In this document: positions 1 to 7,598 of the stretch, in pieces
How positions within the stretch are numbered: position 1 is the first letter of the stretch
How the letters are laid out: the number at the start of each line of letters is the position of its first letter
DNA from: CAYFPX01 sp964501915
GTDB taxonomy: Bacteria > Myxococcota_A > UBA796 > CAJQPC01
Direction: 5' to 3'
DNA: 28,810 nucleotides
Assembly: GCA_964501915.1 (NCBI GenBank)
Contig: CAZCVP010000091.1
Coordinates: 1 to 28,810, forward strand
Notes under the pieces: generated by a model
The model's database searches: none
The model's input: only the letters and a program-made list of their open reading frames with translations
What the model was told of the DNA's origin: nothing
Position numbers and translations under genes: made by a program

Positions 1-160
1 AGATACTACGCGATATCAAGTGGTTGCATCACCCAACCGCGTCCTGACGCGGTAGTCGCAAGCAGTGTCGCCACCGCCTCACGGCCCCAGCGGCCGACCT
101 CGTGGCTGGGGGATACATCGGTGCTCGTGGACATGGTTCACCTCGTGACTGTCGTTTTGT

Positions 161-174
161 GTTGACAAGTCAAC
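161..174. promoter_or_regulatory. Perfect palindrome GTTGACAAGTCAAC, candidate operator
   Basis: The two 6-bp arms GTTGAC and GTCAAC are separated by AA. The same GTTGACA half-site recurs at 417-423, inside the proposed promoter of the XRE-type gene. Two sites sharing a half-site upstream of a helix-turn-helix gene would fit autoregulation; this is inference. Confidence 0.35.
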
Positions 175-417
175 TAACGAGGCTGAGCCGTGTCCCCCTC
201 CTCCTCCCTACATCGCGTGCTGGTGTTCCGCCCCGGAGCACCTCCGCTGGGATGTTCCGCGGCGTGGCTCGTGCCATGCCACCGACCTCTCTATGCAATC
301 TCGGCTGGCCGAGACGATGACCGAGCCCGCGGTAGGGCATGTGAGCACCCCCAGAGAAGACGTTCACGACGGTATCCATGCTGGACTCGAATGCAAATTG
401 ATTTTGTAGTCCAATAG

Positions 418-446
418 TTGACAGGTGTTTCCGACCGTGTCAGATT
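418..446 (+). promoter_or_regulatory. Candidate promoter with overlapping dyad, upstream of the XRE-type gene
   Basis: A consensus -35 TTGACA (418-423) is followed after 17 bp by CAGATT (441-446), a weak -10. Arms TGACA (419-423) and TGTCA (438-442) form a dyad across the promoter, so a bound repressor would cover it. The -10 ends 7 nt before ATG 454, which suggests a leaderless transcript. Confidence 0.4.
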
Positions 447-453
447 CCGTTCC

Positions 454-1038
454 ATGACGGACGATCCAGTCGCCGCTGACACTCTCCAAGCTCTCCACGG
501 CCGCAGGTGGATCCGGTCCGAGGAATTCGGTCCCTACCTGCTCAAGGCGCGCAAAGAGGGCCGGCTCTCGCTGCGGCTCGCGGCGGCCGGAATCGGCATC
601 TCCCACAGCCACCTGGCCAAGCTGGAACGAGGCCAGTTCACCCGAGCACTCGATCCCGCGCTGCTCCAGCGGATTGCGGACACCTACCGGCTGCCATTCC
701 AGGAGGTGCTCCAGAAGGCTGGTTACCGCGAGCGGGACCAGTCAGAGGGAGTCCGAGAGGACATCGACCGCGCCTTCGCAAACCTGTTCCTTCACCCTCC
801 TCTTCGCCCGGCGAAGCTCGACCAGGCGGCGCTCAGCTACTTCTCTTTGCTGGCCAAGAAGCAGTTGCTGGAGTTCGCCCAGCGGCTCGAGCGGTACCTG
901 GACCTCGAGGACGCCTTCAGCGTGGAGGAACTCCAGCTCGACGAAGCCCTACGGGTGGCTCGCCGCTCCCTGTCTCCGGACGGCGAGGCCTCCGCGCCCA
1001 ATGAACCGCCCGATCCCCAAGAGGACCCACAGCCATGA
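454..1038 (+). CDS. XRE-family helix-turn-helix transcriptional regulator
   Basis: A 194-residue protein with a Cro/CI-type helix-turn-helix at about residues 27-85: the stretch around 'GIGISHSHLAKLERG' is the recognition part and 'LLQRIADTYRLPFQEVLQKAGY' is the typical end of this domain. The rest (to 194) is mostly helical with no recognised domain and an acidic, Pro-rich tail. I chose ATG 454 because a -10-like box ends 7 nt upstream; a TTG at 418 would add 12 residues but lies in the -35 box. The stop overlaps the next gene (ATGA at 1035-1038), so it is the first gene of a three-gene operon ending in a serine recombinase. Its likely job is control of the element, for example repression of excision or integration. 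The fold is well supported; the role is inferred. Confidence 0.8.
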   Translation: MTDDPVAADTLQALHGRRWIRSEEFGPYLLKARKEGRLSLRLAAAGIGISHSHLAKLERGQFTRALDPALLQRIADTYRLPFQEVLQKAGYRERDQSEGVREDIDRAFANLFLHPPLRPAKLDQAALSYFSLLAKKQLLEFAQRLERYLDLEDAFSVEELQLDEALRVARRSLSPDGEASAPNEPPDPQEDPQP

Positions 1039-1604
1039 TGACCCAGCCTCCACCGCCTTCGCCAGCTCCAACCCGCTTCTTGGACCACCTCGTTCGTGGC
1101 CTCGTAGAGATGGTCCGTTCTCCCGCCGCCCGCGGCCAGGCGGCGGCCATGTTCGACGGGTTGCCGATCGCCCTGAACGCCTTGGGGCTGCCCCCGGGGC
1201 GGGTGTACCGAGGTGGCCGAGGTCGCCACGGCAGGTCCTGGCAGATCTCCGACCGAGGAGCCGGGCCCCGCCTGATGCCTCGGTACGCCCAGGCCGCGGG
1301 GGTGGGGGACCTTGGCCAGTGTGCCCTAGCGTGGCGGACCCGAGGAGCACTCGCGACGCTCCTGCATGATCCTGATGGGGAGGGCTGGAGGACCGTCACT
1401 CGGGCTGCCCCGCCCTTGCCCGAAGGGACACGGCTGGCAGCCGCGCTCGTCCTCGCCAACGATGACGGCACGCCCGCGACGGTCTTCGTTGTGCGTGACG
1501 CTCCCCTGTTCGTGCATGTGGAGGGGAGACCCAACCCGAGCGCAATGCTGGCAGCCATTTCTGACGGCGCCCTGCAATCCGCTCTCACCCGAGGTGAAGC
1601 ATGA
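1035..1604 (+). CDS. Hypothetical protein between regulator and recombinase
   Basis: A 189-residue soluble protein that I do not recognise. It starts with a Pro-rich stretch, has an Arg/Gly-rich middle (around residue 55-75), and ends in a beta-rich part (about 120-175, with 'TPATVFVVRDAPLFVHVEG'). No signal peptide, membrane segment or HExxH motif is visible, so it is not an obvious ImmA/IrrE protease even though it follows an XRE gene. It overlaps the upstream stop by ATGA at 1035-1038 and the recombinase start by ATGA at 1601-1604, so the three genes are almost certainly translationally coupled. The position suggests an accessory role in recombination or its control, but nothing in the sequence proves that. 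Confidence 0.7.
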   Translation: MMTQPPPPSPAPTRFLDHLVRGLVEMVRSPAARGQAAAMFDGLPIALNALGLPPGRVYRGGRGRHGRSWQISDRGAGPRLMPRYAQAAGVGDLGQCALAWRTRGALATLLHDPDGEGWRTVTRAAPPLPEGTRLAAALVLANDDGTPATVFVVRDAPLFVHVEGRPNPSAMLAAISDGALQSALTRGEA

Positions 1605-3373
1605 AGCTCGCTGCCGCCTACGTGCGCATGTCCGACGACGGCCAGGAACTCTCGCCCGAACAGCAGTGGGCCGAGATCGACGCGCGGGCTGCGAGAGACG
1701 GCTTCACCGTCTCTCACACACACCGCTATGAGGACAAGGGCCGGTCCGGCTGGAAGCGCCGGGTGCGTCGTCCCGGATTCGAGCGACTCCTGCGCGACTT
1801 GAGGGGCGGGAGGCTCGGCACGGCCGGGGTCACCCGACTCTACTTCTGGAAGTCAAACCGGCTCGCTCGCCGGAGGGGCACTCTCATCGAGGTGTTCTCC
1901 GAGCTGGAGGACGCCGGGGTCGAGGCGGTCTCATTGACCGAGGCCTGGCCCGAGGACATCAAGCTGCGCAAGTGCATCCAGACCTTGATCGCCCTGTTCG
2001 ACGAGCTCTACTCGGACAACCTCTCGGAGGACGTGAACCGAGGTATGCGGTCCCAGGCCAGCAAGGGCTACTGGGTCCACGGTCGGCCCCCCTACGGGTA
2101 CGTCGCGGTGAAGGCCAACCCGGACGCGCCTCCTCGGCTGCAGCCCGATCCCGAGGCGTGGCCCGGACTCCAACGACTCCTCCAGATGCGATTGGACGAC
2201 GGCGATGGCTTCCGGAAGATCGCGGAGAGACTGACAGCCGAGAGGGTCTCGCCCCCGTCGCGCCCGGACCTGGCTCGGCGTCGACGTCCCGATGTCTGGC
2301 GTCCGAAGCACGTCCGGAGCATCCTCGGCAACCTCGTCTACACCGGCGCGATCGTCTGGCATCCACGGGATCCCAAGACCGGTCGACCACAGGTGGATGA
2401 TGAGACGGGCCGCAAGGTCGTCGAAGTCCTCTGCGAATGGGCCCACGAGGCCCTCTTCAGCCGCGAACAGTGGCTGGAGGACCGCCGGCGCTGCGCCCGC
2501 AGCCGTCGCGGGGGGACCAAGCGCAACCCCGTGCGCATGGGCGAGCGCGGGGTCTTCACCCCCTGGCTCCGCTGCGCCACCTGTGGAGGCCGTGTCGGCA
2601 TCCGACACGGCGGATCCCCGAAGAAGCGGACCTACAGCTACCGCTGTGCGGCCTCCGCGGAGAACCGTCAGAGCTGCGAGGGGGTCGCCGTCCGCGTCGA
2701 CCTGCTGGACCCCATCCTGCTCGGCTCCATCGAGGAGTCGGTGCTGACTCCGGACGGAGCCGAGAACTTGATCCGCGCCAGCGTGGAGCGGCTGCGGGCC
2801 ATGCCCGGCGGTGCGCTGGCTGACAAGAGGAGCGACCTGGCACACGAGGAGCAGGACTTGACGGACCGGATTTCCAGTCTGGTTCGCCTGGCCGAGGTCT
2901 CGGAGGACATCGACGAGCTGCAGGGCAGACTCACCGAGCTCCACTCGCAGCGAGGCAGGGTCCGCGAGGAGCTGGCCGGACTGCCGACGCCGGCACCGAT
3001 CCCCGATCCGGACACGGTCGACATCGACGCCTTCCGCGCGAACATCCAGCAGGCATGGCGCGGTCAGCCTGTGCTGGAGCAGCGCAAGGCTCTCCGGCGA
3101 ATCCTCCACAGCATCACGCTGGACCCTGAGGGGATCGTGACCATCCGCTACGCTTGGGGGGACTCCAGCGACACCTACGGCGTCCAGTCCCCATTGGGCC
3201 CGCCGTACGCCCCCATGTCACTCCGACTACCATCGACATCGTCGATGTCCGGGTCGCCCGCGTCGATGCACGGGCTGCCGGCGCCGAGGGTCAGGTCCCC
3301 GGCCTCCAGGTCGGTGAACCGGGGGTCGGCGTCGATGTTGCCGTCCGTGCCGTCCCAGGAGTCGGTCCCGTAG
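1601..3373 (+). CDS. Large serine recombinase (integrase), C-terminus probably replaced at an att junction
   Basis: A 590-residue frame. Residues 1-150 are a resolvase/invertase catalytic domain: 'AYVRMS' places the nucleophile at Ser11, and 'FWKSNRLARR' is the usual arginine-rich helix motif. Residues 155-295 match the 'recombinase' domain (HGRPPYGY... SILGNLVYTGAIVW). A zinc ribbon follows with Cys325, Cys328, Cys349 and Cys359, then a coiled coil at about 400-455. This is the full order of a phage-type large serine integrase. The last ~65 codons (from about base 3178) are the exact antisense of the 3' end of the beta-helix gene and read as low-complexity Ser/Pro/Arg-rich sequence. I infer that the native stop was lost at the integration junction; a native end near residue 525 is likely. 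DNA-cutting function seems intact because all catalytic and DNA-binding parts are present. Confidence 0.9.
   Translation: MKLAAAYVRMSDDGQELSPEQQWAEIDARAARDGFTVSHTHRYEDKGRSGWKRRVRRPGFERLLRDLRGGRLGTAGVTRLYFWKSNRLARRRGTLIEVFSELEDAGVEAVSLTEAWPEDIKLRKCIQTLIALFDELYSDNLSEDVNRGMRSQASKGYWVHGRPPYGYVAVKANPDAPPRLQPDPEAWPGLQRLLQMRLDDGDGFRKIAERLTAERVSPPSRPDLARRRRPDVWRPKHVRSILGNLVYTGAIVWHPRDPKTGRPQVDDETGRKVVEVLCEWAHEALFSREQWLEDRRRCARSRRGGTKRNPVRMGERGVFTPWLRCATCGGRVGIRHGGSPKKRTYSYRCAASAENRQSCEGVAVRVDLLDPILLGSIEESVLTPDGAENLIRASVERLRAMPGGALADKRSDLAHEEQDLTDRISSLVRLAEVSEDIDELQGRLTELHSQRGRVREELAGLPTPAPIPDPDTVDIDAFRANIQQAWRGQPVLEQRKALRRILHSITLDPEGIVTIRYAWGDSSDTYGVQSPLGPPYAPMSLRLPSTSSMSGSPASMHGLPAPRVRSPASRSVNRGSASMLPSVPSQESVP
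3170..3192. other. Putative attachment-site junction of the serine-recombinase element
   Basis: The minus-strand beta-helix gene ends here with codons for GDWTP followed directly by TAG. The paralogous gene ending at 23125 has the same GDWTP but continues with two Arg codons before TGA. The shared bases are CGGCGTCCAGT (3178-3188), and sequence to the left differs. The recombinase reading frame crosses the same point. Together this suggests the crossover site lies in or just left of the conserved bases. The exact core cannot be fixed without the other junction. Confidence 0.4.
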
Positions 3374-5247
3374 TAGTCGTCGGAGTGGCCGTGGACGTCG
3401 TTGTAGGAGCCGCTCGCCGTCGAGTCGAGGCCCTCGTCCTCGACCAGGGCGATGCCCAGGCCCCCGTTGTCGGCCACGATGGAGCTCACCAGCTCCAGCT
3501 CGGAGCGCTTGAGCAGGATGCCGCCGACGTTGCCGTCGTTGCCGGCGAAGGTCGAGTTCCGGATGACCAGGTGCCCGGTCTTGCTGTAGATCGCACCCCC
3601 CTGGTCCGCCGCGTCGTTGTTCCAGGCCACCATGTTGAGGATGGTGACGTAGCTCTCCTCGCTCCAGGTGCTGCCGTCGTCCTCGGTCTGGATGACCTCG
3701 TCGACGCACATGGCGGCGCCGTCGTTCGACGAGGTGTTCTCCTCGAACCAGAGGTTGGTGAGGGTCAGCCGGTGGGACATGTTGTCGACCTGGAGGCCGC
3801 CGCCACAGTCGCTGGCGTGGTTCTCGTAGAACTCGCTGTCGGCGAAGGTCATGGTGCCTTCGTTGAACCAGGCGTGCATGCCGCCGCCGCGGTGGGCGGA
3901 GTTGCGCACGAAGACGTTGCCCGAGGCCTGGGAGGTCTCGTTGTCCAGCTCCAGCCCGCCGCCGGCATCGCCGGTGCTGTTGCCCTCGAAGTAGTTGTCG
4001 TTGATGGTGTTCTGGGAGTGGCTGAGCTTCAGGCCGCCCGCGTCGTCGGCGGCGACGTTGTCGTAGAAGCGGTTGTCCTGGACCAGCATCCGGGAGACGT
4101 AGATGCGCATGCCCCCGGCGTCGTCCAGCGCCTCGTTCTCCCAGAAGGTATTGCCGATGAGGTCGTAGCTGGACTGGTTGGCGTAGATCCCGGCGCCGTC
4201 CTCCCAGCAGAGGTTGCCCGACACCAGGTTCTCCTCGAAGACGCCGGAGCCGCCGTAGAGGTACACCCCCGCACCGCCAAAGCCCTCGTTGTTGGAGACG
4301 ACGTTGGCCACGATCGACGAGTCACCCCACACGAAGAGCCCGGCGCCACCGCCCCCGCGGCCGCTCCAGGTGGTCTCCTCGTCGATGTTGGAGGCGTAGT
4401 TGTCGTCGAAGGTGTTGTCGAGGATCGCCAGGCTGCCGCTGCGCACGAAGGCCCCACCACCGTCGTAGGCCATGTTGCCGGACAACGTGTTGCCGCTGAG
4501 CGTGCCGTCGGCGTTCTCCAGGTAGGCGCCCCCTCCCCGCTGGGCGGAGACGTTCTCCGACAGGGTGTTGCCGCTCAGATCGACGTCGCAGGTGTGGACG
4601 AAGAGCCCCCCGCCGTAGTCGGCGCTGTTGGCGGTGATCACGTTGTCGCGCAGGGCCAACGACGCCTGCTGGCACCACACGCCGCCACCGTTGGTGGCCA
4701 GGCCACCGGTGATCGTGAAGCCCTCGACGGCCACGTCGGAGGAGCCGCCGCGCACGGCGACCACCGGGCTCGCGCCACCACCGAGCACGGTCGTGGCGTC
4801 GGGACCCTCGACGGCGATGACGGTGAGGTCCCGGTCCGCGAACACCAGGTCCTCGGCGTAGACCCCGGCGCAGACGAGCAGGGTCGCCCCGTCGGGTGCC
4901 TCGTCGATGCCCTCCTGGATGGTCTCCCAGTCCCCCGTCTCGTCCTCGCAGACCGCGGCGTCGTCGACATAGCCGTTGCAGTCGTCGTCCTTGCCGTTGG
5001 CGTCGCCGTCGACGACACCCTCCTCACCGCCCGGGTTCACGTCGGGGTCGCTGTCGTCGCAGTCCACGTCGGCGGTGTAGCCGTCCTCGTCGTCGTCGAT
5101 CTCGGAGGGGTCGATGATCGTGCCCGTGTCGGAGGTGTCGCCGGTTCCCAGACCGGTGTCCTCGATGCCCGGTGTCTTGCCACCGTCGATGTAGACGCCT
5201 CCGCAGCCGAGCGTGAGGGCCGAGAGCGTCAAGAGGGGAGCGATCAT
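3175..5247 (-). CDS. Right-handed beta-helix repeat lipoprotein with an N-terminal MopE-like calcium/metal-binding motif
   Basis: 690 residues. The N-terminus is a lipoprotein signal (lipobox LTLGC, lipidated Cys at about residue 15), followed by a Gly/Thr/Asp linker and one 'DDDEDGY...DCDDSDPDVNPGG' repeat of the MopE/putative metal-binding type. From about residue 105 to 640 there are many short NosD/parallel beta-helix repeats of the form 'GGGAYLENADGTLSGN'. The C-terminus has the 'SPCIDAGDPDIDDVDGSRSDMGAYGG' ending common to this family. It should be a cell-surface or outer-membrane lipoprotein; beta-helix proteins of this type often bind or cleave polysaccharide, but I see no catalytic motif to name an activity. 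ATG 5247 lies 33 nt after a TATACT -10 box. The 3' end overlaps the recombinase frame by 199 bases and may have lost its last codons there. Confidence 0.88.
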   Translation of the reverse strand: MIAPLLTLSALTLGCGGVYIDGGKTPGIEDTGLGTGDTSDTGTIIDPSEIDDDEDGYTADVDCDDSDPDVNPGGEEGVVDGDANGKDDDCNGYVDDAAVCEDETGDWETIQEGIDEAPDGATLLVCAGVYAEDLVFADRDLTVIAVEGPDATTVLGGGASPVVAVRGGSSDVAVEGFTITGGLATNGGGVWCQQASLALRDNVITANSADYGGGLFVHTCDVDLSGNTLSENVSAQRGGGAYLENADGTLSGNTLSGNMAYDGGGAFVRSGSLAILDNTFDDNYASNIDEETTWSGRGGGGAGLFVWGDSSIVANVVSNNEGFGGAGVYLYGGSGVFEENLVSGNLCWEDGAGIYANQSSYDLIGNTFWENEALDDAGGMRIYVSRMLVQDNRFYDNVAADDAGGLKLSHSQNTINDNYFEGNSTGDAGGGLELDNETSQASGNVFVRNSAHRGGGMHAWFNEGTMTFADSEFYENHASDCGGGLQVDNMSHRLTLTNLWFEENTSSNDGAAMCVDEVIQTEDDGSTWSEESYVTILNMVAWNNDAADQGGAIYSKTGHLVIRNSTFAGNDGNVGGILLKRSELELVSSIVADNGGLGIALVEDEGLDSTASGSYNDVHGHSDDYYGTDSWDGTDGNIDADPRFTDLEAGDLTLGAGSPCIDAGDPDIDDVDGSRSDMGAYGGPNGDWTP

Positions 5248-5280
5248 GGGGACACCCGGCGTAGAAGAACGAGTAGAGCC

Positions 5281-5286
5281 AGTATA
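5281..5286 (-). promoter_or_regulatory. -10 box TATACT for the beta-helix lipoprotein gene
   Basis: TATACT on the minus strand matches the sigma-70 -10 consensus at five of six positions and would give a leader of about 27 nt. No good -35 is visible 17 bp further up, so the promoter may be extended or activator-dependent. Confidence 0.4.
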
Positions 5287-5374
5287 GCGACCCAGGTGGG
5301 GCTCCCGGGTGGCTCTTGCAGTGACTACGTCGGGGGCAGACGGGAGTGTGACGCGGGCCCCGAACCGCTCGCGC

Positions 5375-7534
5375 TCACCCGAGCCGCTGGTAGTTCGGAC
5401 TGTAGACGAAGTGGCAGTCCCGGCACAGCTCCCGGGCCGGCACGCCCCGGGTGCTCGCCTCGTGGCGGGCCTGCAGCACCGCCGGCTCCTCGGTCCAGAT
5501 GCGAGACAGCCGGTCGCTGGTGACCTCGCCTACCTTGTTCGCCAGGCCCCGGTCCCGCGGGCAGAGGGTGACCTTGCCGTCCCAGGACACCACGGGGGTC
5601 CGGGCGGCACCGGGGCAGCGTCGTGGCCGGGACTCGTCGCCGCTGTCGCACGGTATCGACAGGACCTCGGCGACCTCCTCGAGGCGCTGCCGGGCCAGGG
5701 CGTTGGCCTGGAAGTGTTCGTGGTCGGTGCGGCGGAACCAGAGGCCGTCGCCCTCGGCGGGCAGGCGACCGGCCAGGATCCAGGGGTGGGACAGCCGTGG
5801 CTCCCAGGTCTCGACGAAGGCGTGCGGGTCCCACTCCTCGCTGACCGTCCAGGACGGCACGACCCGCAGGGCGGGCTTGCGCACGGCCAGCAGGTAGTCG
5901 ACGTTGCGCAGCACGGCGTCCTGGTGGGGTTCGATGGCCTCCCCCCGGATCACCCAGGTCTGGGGCACGAGCCCGTGGAAGCTGGCCACGTCGGCCATCT
6001 CGGTGTTGAGCAGGCGGCCGTCGGTCTCGACCCGGAGACGCGCGAAGACCGGGTCCCGCTCCCAGGCCTCGAGCAGGTACCGCAGCACGGGCACGAATTC
6101 CGGGTGCATCAGCGGCTCGCCGCGCCAGCTCAGCTTCAGGGTCCCGAAGCGCACCCGGGCCGCCTGGAGGTCCTCGATCACCGAGCGCACGACCTCGAAG
6201 CCCATGAAGCCCCGGTCGAAGCGCAGGTACCCGCGGTTGCGGTACTCGTAGAACTCGAAGGGGTCCTCGTAGCAGCGCTCGATGGGCCTCGGCGACTCGG
6301 CGACGAGGTCCTCGAAGTGCCGCCGCGCCGCGCGATGGACCTCACCGAACCAGGGGGCGGTGTCCGACAGCTCCAGGGTCAGCTCGCCGCCGGGAAGCTC
6401 CACGCCCCGGGCCTGGGTCCGCCGGCGCCTGAGCCGCTGACGGACCTCATCGAAGGCCAGCGAGGTCGCTCCCTTCAGGATCTGGCGTGCGGAGTCCGAG
6501 GAACGCCTCAGGTAGCAGTTCTGCATGCAGGGGGTGGTGCATGACTTCACCACCTCGCGGCGCTCGCGCAACTGTGGACCGCTCCAGATCTGCCTCAGGG
6601 TCTGCCGGCGGGCGTCACCGAAGGTCCCCCGGAGGAACTCGAGCTGACCGTCACACATGATCGCCCGGCCGTCGGAGTTGATGTAGAGCTCCTTCCAGCC
6701 GCTCCAGCAGGGGGCCTCCAGGGGCTCCAGCTCGTCCCGGTAGTAGGCCGGGATGAAGCGCAGGTCCTGGACCGGGTTGAGGATGCGGTAGCCGCTGCGG
6801 GACTGGCCCTCGACCCGCTTGACCAGCTCGTCGACCAGCTCCTCGAGGGCGGGCAGGTCCCGCTGGTGGAACCAGAGGTCCCCCGGGTCGTCCGGCTCGC
6901 CCCGGCCGTGACGAAAGAGGTTCAGGAGCTGCACACCGTCGAAGCCGAGCGCGGCCTGGTCGTCGAGGAGCTGCGGCAGCTCCCGCACGTTCTTCCGGTG
7001 GATCAGGGTGTTGGCCAGGATCTTGCGCCGGCTGTTGCCCGCGGCCTCGTCGGCCTCCCGGATCGCCGCGTAGCCCCGCAGGGCCCGGTCGTACTGCCCC
7101 GGCCCGCGGATGGCGTCGTGGACCTTCTGCCGTCCGTCGAGGGAGAGGATGAAGTGGAGCCGGTCCGTCGGGATGCGAGCCAGGGCGTCGGCCCGGGCCC
7201 GGGTGATGAGCGTGCCGTTGGTCGTGACCGTGATGTAGAAGTCGCGCCGGCAGGCGTAGTCCAGCAGCTCCTCGAAGTCCTTGCGCACGAAGGGCTCGCC
7301 CCCGAGGGGGTTGAAGATCTGGACGCCCATCAGGGAGGTCTGGTCGATGATCGACTTGATCTCGGCGGTGGTGAGCTCGTCATCCTCGTCGTAGCAGGTC
7401 GTGCACATCGTGCACTTCAGGTTGCACCGCAGGGTCACGTTGACGCTCACCATGTCCGGCGGCGCCAGCGAGCGGTTGAGACGGCGCGAGAGGTTCAGGC
7501 GGGCGTCGCGACGAAGACGGGTCCACTCGTCCAC
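5375..7534 (-). CDS. Tandem radical SAM/SPASM protein, second half without the radical SAM cluster motif
   Basis: 719 residues, about twice the length of a usual radical SAM/SPASM enzyme. The first half has the 4Fe-4S motif CNLKCTMC (Cys37, Cys41, Cys44), the GGEP motif (78-81) and a SPASM-like set of cysteines (Cys276, 294, 332, 336, 340). The second half (about 380-719) repeats the architecture: 'WRGEPLMHP' (470-478) is a GGEP-like motif and Cys629, 640, 658, 704 and 707 form a second SPASM region, but no CxxxCxxC precedes it. So one active barrel seems fused to a cluster-free copy that may bind substrate or dimerise internally. The GTG start at 7534 has TAGTCT 6 nt upstream and no Shine-Dalgarno. 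It is divergent from the glycosyltransferase gene, across a CCAGAC/GTCTGG dyad. Such enzymes modify peptides (RiPPs, quinohaemoproteins) or sit in glycan clusters; the substrate is unknown. Confidence 0.88.
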   Translation of the reverse strand: MDEWTRLRRDARLNLSRRLNRSLAPPDMVSVNVTLRCNLKCTMCTTCYDEDDELTTAEIKSIIDQTSLMGVQIFNPLGGEPFVRKDFEELLDYACRRDFYITVTTNGTLITRARADALARIPTDRLHFILSLDGRQKVHDAIRGPGQYDRALRGYAAIREADEAAGNSRRKILANTLIHRKNVRELPQLLDDQAALGFDGVQLLNLFRHGRGEPDDPGDLWFHQRDLPALEELVDELVKRVEGQSRSGYRILNPVQDLRFIPAYYRDELEPLEAPCWSGWKELYINSDGRAIMCDGQLEFLRGTFGDARRQTLRQIWSGPQLRERREVVKSCTTPCMQNCYLRRSSDSARQILKGATSLAFDEVRQRLRRRRTQARGVELPGGELTLELSDTAPWFGEVHRAARRHFEDLVAESPRPIERCYEDPFEFYEYRNRGYLRFDRGFMGFEVVRSVIEDLQAARVRFGTLKLSWRGEPLMHPEFVPVLRYLLEAWERDPVFARLRVETDGRLLNTEMADVASFHGLVPQTWVIRGEAIEPHQDAVLRNVDYLLAVRKPALRVVPSWTVSEEWDPHAFVETWEPRLSHPWILAGRLPAEGDGLWFRRTDHEHFQANALARQRLEEVAEVLSIPCDSGDESRPRRCPGAARTPVVSWDGKVTLCPRDRGLANKVGEVTSDRLSRIWTEEPAVLQARHEASTRGVPARELCRDCHFVYSPNYQRLG

Positions 7535-7538
7535 GGTC

Positions 7539-7556
7539 CCAGACTACCCCGTCTGG
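7539..7556. promoter_or_regulatory. Dyad CCAGAC-6-GTCTGG between divergent radical SAM and glycosyltransferase genes
   Basis: Perfect 6-bp arms with a 6-bp spacer. It overlaps the TAGTCT -10-like box of the minus-strand gene (7541-7546), so a protein bound here could control that gene and perhaps the divergent one. No regulator is identified. Confidence 0.3.
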
Positions 7557-7585
7557 CGGAGCCCCGTCCGATCCGGCGCGACTGC

Positions 7586-7591
7586 TATCCT
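7586..7591 (+). promoter_or_regulatory. -10 box TATCCT for a leaderless glycosyltransferase transcript
   Basis: TATCCT ends 7 nt before ATG 7599, and no Shine-Dalgarno is present between them. Transcription would start at or next to the A of the start codon. Confidence 0.4.
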
Positions 7592-7598
7592 CCGGCCG

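Larger units (their letters stand above)
1..453. other. Non-coding leader region with palindromes
   Basis: I see no convincing gene in the first 453 bases: the short open frames overlap each other in several frames and have low-complexity Arg/Pro-rich translations. There is an 8-bp perfect dyad at 36-53 (ACCGCGTC, 2-nt gap, GACGCGGT), partly overlapped by a GGTTG/CAACC pair at 22-38, and the palindrome GTTGACAAGTCAAC at 161-174. Base composition becomes more AT-rich at 390-425, just before the regulator gene. Confidence 0.5.
1..3177. mobile_element. Right part of a serine-recombinase integrative element (left end outside window)
   Basis: The segment holds an XRE-type regulator, an unknown protein and a large serine recombinase, all on the plus strand and joined by ATGA overlaps. 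The recombinase frame continues without a stop into the antisense of the next gene, as expected where an element has joined the chromosome at an attachment site next to its integrase gene. The right boundary is estimated at 3170-3192, next to the 3' end of the beta-helix gene. No second copy of that junction is visible in bases 1-450, so the left end, if present, lies before the window. The element assignment is an inference from gene content. Confidence 0.6.

Noticed and set aside
36..53. Intrinsic terminator
   Set aside because: The loop is only 2 nt and no T run follows; more likely a palindromic site.
3154..5523. Very long plus-strand frame opposite the beta-helix gene, rich in Val/Gly/Asp
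   Set aside because: It is the mirror of the repeat-rich minus-strand gene; the minus strand has the signal peptide, repeats and family ending. High GC keeps the opposite frame open.
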